A stretch of DNA of 12,058 nucleotides from CALAGJ01 sp964293305 (GTDB taxonomy: Bacteria; Bacteroidota; Bacteroidia; Chitinophagales; Chitinophagaceae). This document shows positions 6,829 through 12,058 of the stretch, in pieces. The notes beneath the pieces were generated by a model. That model did not search any database. It saw only the letters and a list, made by a program, of their open reading frames with translations, and had not been told where the DNA came from. Every line of letters begins with the position of its first letter. Positions within the stretch are counted from its first letter, which is position 1. The stretch covers positions 1-12,058 of the forward strand of contig CAXYYO010000060.1 in assembly GCA_964293305.1 (NCBI GenBank), given 5' to 3'. The translations under genes and the position numbers were made by a program.

Positions 6829-7917
6829 TTAGTGTAAAAACATTCTGTCTAATCCAATTGAAGTTTCTATAACATATGGAATATAGTTGCCATAAGGTTT
6901 TCCGGTATCAGCATTTATTTCAGCATCAAAATATTGCTGTTTCTTTTTACTAAATTCTTGGTGTCTACTCAAATCAAAATCAGTACGACTATGAATACCT
7001 TCCACTTCTTTAAATCCTATAGGAAATTGGTATTCAATATCGCAAGCGGCATCTGCATAATGCGCCAATTTACTATGCGGATGAAACTGATATTTTTCTG
7101 CGGGAATGCCTAGAGATAAATGCCATTTCATTCTTGCTGCTTTCCAGTATTCATACCATTGCATTTGTGTGCCAGGTCGAATAAAAAATTGCATTTCCAT
7201 TTGCTCAAATTCCCTCATTCGAAAAATAAACTGCCGAGCTACAATTTCATTTCTAAAAGCTTTACCCGTTTGTGCTATTCCAAATGGAATTTTCATACGA
7301 GCAGATTTTTGAACATTTAAAAAATTGACAAAAATGCCCTGCGCTGTTTCCGGTCTTAAATATATAGTAGACGCATCGTCTGCTACTGCACCGAGTTCAG
7401 TAGAAAACATAAGATTAAACTGGCGAATATCTGTCCAGTTTGTAGTACCACTTACAGCACATTTGATATTGTGAGTGATGAGTAATTTTTTCAATGCTTC
7501 AAAATCATCTGTTTTGAGCATTTCTTCCATGTTAAATATTAAATCATTGGCACCAGCCTCATCTCCTTTTTCACGCAGTGTGTCAGCATGCGCTTCCAAA
7601 AGATGATCTACCCTATATCGCTTTTTGCTATCCTTATTATCAATCATCGGATCGCTGAAATTATCTACATGTCCACTTGCTTTCCACGTAGTGGGATGCA
7701 TAAAAATTGCAGCATCAATACCTACAATATTTTCGTTCATATTGGTCATACTATGCCACCAATAATCCCTAATATTTTTTTTCAATTCACTTCCCCAAGG
7801 ACCATAATCATACACGGCACTTAGTCCATCATATATTTCACTATTAGGAAACACAAACCCATATTCTTTTGCATGGGCTATTATATCTTGGAGGCGAACT
7901 TCTTCTTTTACAGACAT
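6829..7917 (-). CDS. Catalytic part of glycyl-tRNA synthetase, ending at the internal TAA
   Basis: If the TAA is real, this 362-residue product contains the N-terminal region and all three class II motifs, and ends four residues after the motif 3 Arg358. The catalytic core would be complete while the anticodon-binding domain is missing. The start ATG is 88 bp downstream of the GGGPS-like gene and lacks a Shine-Dalgarno. Confidence 0.6.
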   Translation of the reverse strand: MSVKEEVRLQDIIAHAKEYGFVFPNSEIYDGLSAVYDYGPWGSELKKNIRDYWWHSMTNMNENIVGIDAAIFMHPTTWKASGHVDNFSDPMIDNKDSKKRYRVDHLLEAHADTLREKGDEAGANDLIFNMEEMLKTDDFEALKKLLITHNIKCAVSGTTNWTDIRQFNLMFSTELGAVADDASTIYLRPETAQGIFVNFLNVQKSARMKIPFGIAQTGKAFRNEIVARQFIFRMREFEQMEMQFFIRPGTQMQWYEYWKAARMKWHLSLGIPAEKYQFHPHSKLAHYADAACDIEYQFPIGFKEVEGIHSRTDFDLSRHQEFSKKKQQYFDAEINADTGKPYGNYIPYVIETSIGLDRMFLH

Positions 7918-7933
7918 GTCTATTAGTATTTAT

Positions 7934-7960
7934 AAAAACAGGGTACTAATGGTTACCCTG
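7934..7960 (-). terminator. Terminator-like hairpin just upstream of glycyl-tRNA synthetase
   Basis: CAGGGTA (7939-7945) and TACCCTG (7954-7960) pair perfectly around an 8-nt loop. On the minus strand the stem is followed by T5 (7938-7934), the form of an intrinsic terminator for the GGGPS-like gene that ends 45 bp before it. The T-run ends 16 nt from the glycyl-tRNA synthetase ATG, so a leader-attenuator role for that gene is also possible. Confidence 0.6.
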
Positions 7961-8005
7961 CTAATCTTGTTTTGTTGGTGATACGCTTAAAAAATAATTA
8001 GGTTA

Positions 8006-8761
8006 TTAAGCAGTTACTGTAACGGAATGTATTGCTGCACTAATTTCTTTAATTAGAGATGCATCTTTTTCTATTGCATTTCCCACAACTATTACGTCGG
8101 CTCCTGATCTGCAATACAGGTATGCTTTTTCAGGGTTTGTGATACCGCCGCCTACTATCAGTGGAGCCTCAATACCGGCAGCCACTTTTTCAACCATGGT
8201 TTCTGTTATGGGCTTTTTAGCACCACTTCCGGCATCCATAAAAATGAGTTTCATTCCAAGCATTTCACCAGCCATTGCTGTGCAAAGTGCTATTTCATTT
8301 TTATCTGAAGGTATAGGTGCAGCATTTGATATATAAGAAACAGTTGTAGGAGCACCGCCATCAATAACCATATATCCTGTAGGCATTATTTCCAGCCCAC
8401 TCTGCTTTACAACCGGTGCACTTATAACATGCTGGCCAATAAGCAATTCCGGATTTCTACCGGATATCAAAGATAAATAAAGCAAGGCATCCGCATATCT
8501 ACTTACTTGCGAAGGGGCACCCGGAAAAATAATAACTGGAATATTACAGGATACTTTTATCTGACGGATACATTCGTCCAAATTATTTGATATAACCAAA
8601 CTGCCTCCTACAAAAATATAATCAACATTGGCATCCACAGCCTTTGCAACTAATTGCTCTGTGCGTGCCACATTAACTTTATCCGGATCAATAAGTACTG
8701 CAAAGGATTTTTGTCCCTTTAACTTTCTTTCTTGCAGCAATTGATGTATTCTATGTTTCAT
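8006..8761 (-). CDS. Geranylgeranylglyceryl-phosphate synthase family prenyltransferase (PcrB/GGGPS-like)
   Basis: The 251-residue TIM barrel has the full set of family motifs: AVLIDPDK (21-28); VDYIFVGGS (46-54); IPVIIFPGAPSQVS (74-87); YLSLISGRNPELLIGQH (95-111); EIMPTGYMVIDGG (124-136); MDAGSGAKKPI (175-185); and the phosphate-binding LIVGGGI (201-207) with ADVIVVGNAIE (221-231). These enzymes ether-link a polyprenyl chain from its diphosphate to sn-glycerol-1-phosphate. The family is best known from archaeal membrane-lipid synthesis, but Bacteroidota carry their own members (group II), and the prenyl chain length used here cannot be read from sequence. It is cytosolic and length is normal. 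It is divergent from the protease gene, and on the same strand as glycyl-tRNA synthetase but separated from it by a hairpin with a T-run. Confidence 0.9.
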   Translation of the reverse strand: MKHRIHQLLQERKLKGQKSFAVLIDPDKVNVARTEQLVAKAVDANVDYIFVGGSLVISNNLDECIRQIKVSCNIPVIIFPGAPSQVSRYADALLYLSLISGRNPELLIGQHVISAPVVKQSGLEIMPTGYMVIDGGAPTTVSYISNAAPIPSDKNEIALCTAMAGEMLGMKLIFMDAGSGAKKPITETMVEKVAAGIEAPLIVGGGITNPEKAYLYCRSGADVIVVGNAIEKDASLIKEISAAIHSVTVTA

Positions 8762-9179
8762 TCAGTTCAATAATCAGGCTATATAATATTGGTATAATTA
8801 TCTGCAATAATAGGGAAAATAGCGTGTTTGGTTTTTAGCTGTTGCTGTCGGATTGAAAGAATTTTGTGCTATTGTGTATTATTCACCACAGTGTTATATA
8901 AAAAAAGTACAACAAGTTGTGGGTTTTCATAAAAAATTCCTAATAAATATTATCCACTTTGCTGCTGCATTTTCTATTATGATACCGCAAGTATGCACAT
9001 GTTTTTATTTTTTTAATGGGCATTCAATTATTGTATTATAGGTTATTCACACAAAAAAACGATTCCTAAAAAGAGTTTTGTTTTTGGAAAATAACATTAC
9101 CTTGTGCATTCCATTTGAAATATTCCTATATCAACAAACTATCTCAATCAAATTAATCATCACAAAAATTTATCTTATT
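8762..9179. other. Gene-free AT-rich divergent region with DnaA-box-like 9-mers
   Basis: No convincing gene lies in these 418 bp; a 62-codon frame at 8853-9041 has no family features or ribosome site and is probably chance. Three sequences resemble the DnaA box TTATnCACA on the + strand: TTATTCACC (8879), TTATCCACT (8950) and the exact match TTATTCACA (9043). One near match on the minus strand overlaps the first. The transcription units on the two sides point away from this region. Promoters for the GGGPS-like gene (-) and the protease (+) must also lie here. Confidence 0.4.
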
Positions 9180-11846
9180 ATGAAATTAAAATTTCTACTA
9201 ATCGCATTTGTTTTGTGTGCCATAAACGCGGTGGCTCAAAAAAACTTAAGCAAAATATTTGTTGGAGAAAATGGCATGAGCAAAGCACATATACAGCTTT
9301 CAAAAGACCAGCAATTCGCATTTAAAAAGCAAAATTTAGAAGTTTTACTTTCGAATAATACAGAAAGTAAGTTGATTTTAAAATCAGCATCTACAGATGC
9401 ACTTGGATTTGCACATTATCGATTTAAACAGGCCTATCGTGGATATGAAATACAACATGCATCACTGATTGCACATGCAAGAAATGGTGTAGTGGAGAGT
9501 ATAGGTGGTGAAATGGTTGTCAACTTTGGGTTTAGCAATCGCTATGATACAAGAGTAAGTATTTCGGAAGCATCTGCGCTTCAAAATGCATTATCTCATA
9601 TCAATGCCACACAATATGCTTGGCAGGATGAGGCTATGGAACAGGCTTTAAAAAATCAAATGAAAAAGTCAACAGCTACCTATAAGCCAAAAGCAACACT
9701 GGTTTGGTACAATAAAGGTGATGAAATAATACCATCTGAATTAAGGTTGGCTTACAGAATAAATATTTACGCCAGAATACCCTTAAGCAGAGCCGAGTAT
9801 TTTATTGATGCAAAAACTGGTGAGTTATTGGGAAAGGTAGATAAACTGTGTTTTAGCGATGCTATAGGCACAGCCCAAACAGCATGGAGTGGACCTCAAA
9901 CCATTCATAGTGATTATGTAAGCGCTAGCAATAATTATAGACTTAGGGATTTATCAAAAGGAGCTCAAATCATTACACTTCATGGTGAAAATGGCAAGCG
10001 TGGTCAGGAGTACAATAGCACAACCCCAAATTGGAGTTTTACTAATAGTGATTTAGCATCATTAGATGCGCATTATGGCGCAGCCCAGACTTGGCAGTTT
10101 TATTACGATAATTTTAACCGCAATAGTTATGATAATAATGGGACAGCATTAGTGAGTTATATTAATGATCCCACCTATATTGATAATGCTTTTTGGGATG
10201 GACAATCTATGAATTATAATATAAGAACAGGTTCGAATGGTGGAGTAACGGGTATTGATGTATGTGGTCATGAATTAACACATGGTGTTACTCAGGAAAC
10301 AAGTAACTTAGTCTATTCCAGTCAATCGGGTGGTATCAATGAAAGTCTCAGTGATATAATGGGAAAAAGTGTACAGTTTTGGTCAAAGCCTTCTGACAAA
10401 AGCTGGTTATTGAGTAACGATATGAATTGGCTAATCAGGAATATGGCTAACCCAAATGAATTCTCCATGCCGGATACCTATCAAGGTCAATATTGGAGTA
10501 AATATGCCAATGTACATTCTTTGAGTGGTGTTGGTAATTTTATGTTTGTGTTACTAGTAGATGGTGGCACAGGCACAAACGATAAAGGTTGGAATTATAA
10601 TGTTGCAGCCTTAGGACTTTCAAAAGCCGATCAAATTATTTATCGGTCAAATGATGTTTATCTTTCTGCCAATTCAAAATACCCTGATTGGCGTGTAGCT
10701 TGTATTAATGCTGCCACAGACCTTTATGGAGCCTCAAGCAATGAAGTGTTGCAGGTAAAAAATGCCTTTTATGCTGTAGGTATTGACAGTATTTCCGCAA
10801 TTACTTGTACAAAACCTGCCGGCCTCGGGGCAGATTCCATTACAACCAAAACGGCAGTATTGTCTTGGAATGCAGTGGCCAATGCAAAATCTTACAATGT
10901 ACAATGGGAAAAAACCGGAGACCAAAGTTGGGTAACAGTATCAGATATTACCTCTAATTCATATAAATTAACCGGACTTAGCTCAAATACTTCTTATGAA
11001 TTCAGGGTGCAAACAGTTTGTGATACAAACTCCAGCAGTGTATATAGTGCATCAAGTAGCTTTGTAACAGCGGGAGTTGGTGGATATTGTAATTCTAAAG
11101 GGTTAAATAGTACTTATGAATATATACAGTCTGTAAAAATAGGATCGTTTACAAATGAGAGTGGGGATGATGGAGGTTATGGAAATTATTCAAAATATAC
11201 TGCTCCAATACAGTCCGGAAATAATTATAGTATTCATCTCAAAGCTGGCTTTAGTGGTTCTCCATATTCGGAATATTTCAGTGTATTTATAGACTACAAT
11301 CATGACCGCGACTTTTTAGATGCCGGTGAAAAAGTAGGAACCATATCCACTGCTTCTACCAATGAAGTGACTATTAATTTTACTGTACCAGCAACTGCTA
11401 AAAATGGCATTACGGGAGCTAGGGTGAAAATGGTGTACGGTACTCCTTCTTTTGATGCTTGTGGAGATTTTTCATATGGTGAAGTGGAAGATTATACAGT
11501 CAATATTTCAGGAGCCAGTTTCATAGCTACGAATAAAAATCCATCGGCAGAAAGCATGCAATCAAATATAGCATCAGGAAATAATAATTTGCTGGCATTA
11601 AACCCAAATCCGGTTATTAATAGTAATGCTTATGCAATATATAAAATAGCTGAAAAAGGAAACGTTCAATTTGAAATAACAAGCCCAACAGGAGTTGTTT
11701 TAAAAAGATTTGATGCAGGCTTAAAACAACCGGGAAATTACAGTTTCAATATAACAGGTATGGACAAGCTACATGCAGGCACTTACTTCATTTTACTAAA
11801 ACAAAATAGCACTCTGATTTCGAGTACACAGTTTTTAAAACAATAA
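9180..11846 (+). CDS. Secreted M4 (thermolysin-like) metalloprotease with FN3, GEVED and T9SS tail
   Basis: The start is set at 9180, where MKLKFLLIAFVLCAINAVAQ is a clear Sec signal peptide (likely cleavage after Ala19); the frame is open further upstream but those 34 codons are not signal-like. The product has 888 residues. An FTP/PepSY-type propeptide (about 40-240) precedes the M4 catalytic domain (about 285-540), which has zinc motif HELTH (364-368), third ligand Glu388 in GGINESLSD, and transition-state His446 in NVHSLSGVGN. Then come a fibronectin type III domain (about 545-628), a GEVED domain (about 633-775, with DYNHDRDFLDAGE and FSYGEVEDYTVNI), and a C-terminal type A T9SS sorting domain (about 805-888, from LALNPNPV to the end). 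T9SS substrates cross the outer membrane and are released or surface-anchored. It is expected to degrade extracellular protein. Monocistronic, with a strong terminator after it. Confidence 0.93.
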   Translation: MKLKFLLIAFVLCAINAVAQKNLSKIFVGENGMSKAHIQLSKDQQFAFKKQNLEVLLSNNTESKLILKSASTDALGFAHYRFKQAYRGYEIQHASLIAHARNGVVESIGGEMVVNFGFSNRYDTRVSISEASALQNALSHINATQYAWQDEAMEQALKNQMKKSTATYKPKATLVWYNKGDEIIPSELRLAYRINIYARIPLSRAEYFIDAKTGELLGKVDKLCFSDAIGTAQTAWSGPQTIHSDYVSASNNYRLRDLSKGAQIITLHGENGKRGQEYNSTTPNWSFTNSDLASLDAHYGAAQTWQFYYDNFNRNSYDNNGTALVSYINDPTYIDNAFWDGQSMNYNIRTGSNGGVTGIDVCGHELTHGVTQETSNLVYSSQSGGINESLSDIMGKSVQFWSKPSDKSWLLSNDMNWLIRNMANPNEFSMPDTYQGQYWSKYANVHSLSGVGNFMFVLLVDGGTGTNDKGWNYNVAALGLSKADQIIYRSNDVYLSANSKYPDWRVACINAATDLYGASSNEVLQVKNAFYAVGIDSISAITCTKPAGLGADSITTKTAVLSWNAVANAKSYNVQWEKTGDQSWVTVSDITSNSYKLTGLSSNTSYEFRVQTVCDTNSSSVYSASSSFVTAGVGGYCNSKGLNSTYEYIQSVKIGSFTNESGDDGGYGNYSKYTAPIQSGNNYSIHLKAGFSGSPYSEYFSVFIDYNHDRDFLDAGEKVGTISTASTNEVTINFTVPATAKNGITGARVKMVYGTPSFDACGDFSYGEVEDYTVNISGASFIATNKNPSAESMQSNIASGNNNLLALNPNPVINSNAYAIYKIAEKGNVQFEITSPTGVVLKRFDAGLKQPGNYSFNITGMDKLHAGTYFILLKQNSTLISSTQFLKQ

Positions 11847-11856
11847 GTCTTACAGT

Positions 11857-11898
11857 AAAAAAGCCCCCAATAGTCAAATACTATCTGGGGGCTTTTTT
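11857..11898. terminator. Very strong intrinsic terminator after the protease
   Basis: A6-GCCCCC (11857-11868) pairs with GGGGGC-T6 (11887-11898), and inside it ATAGT pairs with ACTAT around a 5-nt loop. The A and T flanks make it usable in both directions. It begins 10 nt after the protease stop codon. Confidence 0.93.
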
Positions 11899-12058
11899 AT
11901 GGATAAAAGAACCTTTGATGCGTTTGAGCTATTTTAAACCCAGATGATGCAGTTGAATTGTATTACTAAAGTTAAACGATGTATATCTATGCATTTGACA
12001 ACAATTATACCATTTCCAAATAATATATAGTCCAAAATAGTTTATTTGATTTTTTTTG
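11899..12058. other. AT-rich end of window without a visible gene
   Basis: These 160 bp hold no open frame of note and no clear promoter. A partial -7-like TTTATTTG near the right edge could belong to a gene starting beyond the window. Confidence 0.4.

Larger units (their letters stand above)
6445..7917 (-). pseudogene. glyQS: Glycyl-tRNA synthetase (homodimeric type) interrupted by one in-frame TAA
   Basis: Read through the TAA at 6829-6831, this is a 490-codon class II glycyl-tRNA synthetase of near-normal length, which charges tRNA-Gly with glycine. Motif 1 lies around 82-91 (GHVDNFSDPM), TIYLRPETAQG at 184-194, motif 2 at 221-245 (FRNEIVARQF...EQMEMQFF) and motif 3 at 350-361 (IETSIGLDRMFL, Arg358). 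The anticodon-binding domain follows, with IPPQLAPVKLAILPL, KDAIGKRYRRMDAIGTP and TVTLRYRDSMTQERI. Both halves are in the same frame, and homology resumes at once after the stop (LSNAYKKELL), so this is a nonsense codon, not a frameshift. The normal residue there is probably a hydrophobic such as Leu (TTA to TAA is one change). Other genes here, including the YbdK-like gene, end in TAA, so the code is not reassigned. Because the enzyme is normally essential, sequencing error, recent mutation, readthrough or a two-piece enzyme are all possible. Confidence 0.85.

Noticed and set aside
6766..6831. Frameshift as the cause of the broken glycyl-tRNA synthetase
   Set aside because: Codon phase is identical on both sides of the TAA and homology is unbroken, so a nonsense codon explains it without a net indel.
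8853..9041. 62-codon + strand frame in the gap before the protease
   Set aside because: No ribosome site, no domain-like composition, and it covers the AT-rich divergent regulatory region.
9083..9117. TTTG-N23-TCCATTTG as a promoter for the protease
   Set aside because: The -7 box lacks the conserved A and the spacing is at the upper limit; too weak to annotate.
9078..9179. Upstream extension of the protease frame by 34 codons
   Set aside because: The Met at 9180 begins a textbook signal peptide; the upstream residues would bury it.

Overview
The window looks like a chromosomal segment of a low-GC member of the Bacteroidota, most likely near the Chitinophagaceae. The reasons are: a secreted M4 protease with a GEVED domain and a type IX secretion (T9SS) sorting tail; a DUF4397 lipoprotein; A-rich, Shine-Dalgarno-poor start regions; and a bacterial GGGPS/PcrB-family enzyme beside a homodimeric-type glycyl-tRNA synthetase. 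I see no mobile element, CRISPR array, tRNA or rRNA. The taxonomic call is inference.

Layout. 1-1816 (+): the 3' part of an exported TPR-like/alpha-beta hydrolase whose start lies left of the window, then a DUF2306-like membrane protein. 2119-2799 (+): a DUF4397 lipoprotein, separated from the convergent block by a bidirectional terminator at 2874-2908. 2926-5085 (-): an ATP-grasp ligase followed by a YbdK/GCS2-type carboxylate-amine ligase, with two hairpins between them. 5249-6073 (+): an Esterase-D-like hydrolase divergent from the ATP-grasp gene; the three may form one small-molecule or peptide amide-bond cassette. 6104-6379 (-): a small membrane protein with a coiled coil. 6445-7917 (-): glycyl-tRNA synthetase broken by one in-frame TAA exactly between the catalytic core and the anticodon-binding domain. 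8006-8761 (-): a geranylgeranylglyceryl-phosphate synthase-like prenyltransferase. 8762-9179: a gene-free AT-rich gap with several DnaA-box-like 9-mers, from which genes diverge. 9180-11846 (+): the large secreted M4 metalloprotease, closed by a very strong terminator at 11857-11898.

What stands out. First, the interrupted glycyl-tRNA synthetase: an essential gene with a TAA at a domain boundary, in frame on both sides, so this is not a frameshift. It is either an error, a recent nonsense mutation, readthrough, or a real two-piece enzyme. Second, the amidoligase pair (GCS2-fold plus ATP-grasp) with a dedicated esterase, whose product cannot be told from sequence. Third, terminator-like hairpins placed only 16-19 nt upstream of two start codons (the YbdK-like gene and glycyl-tRNA synthetase), which suggests attenuation or processing rather than simple termination.
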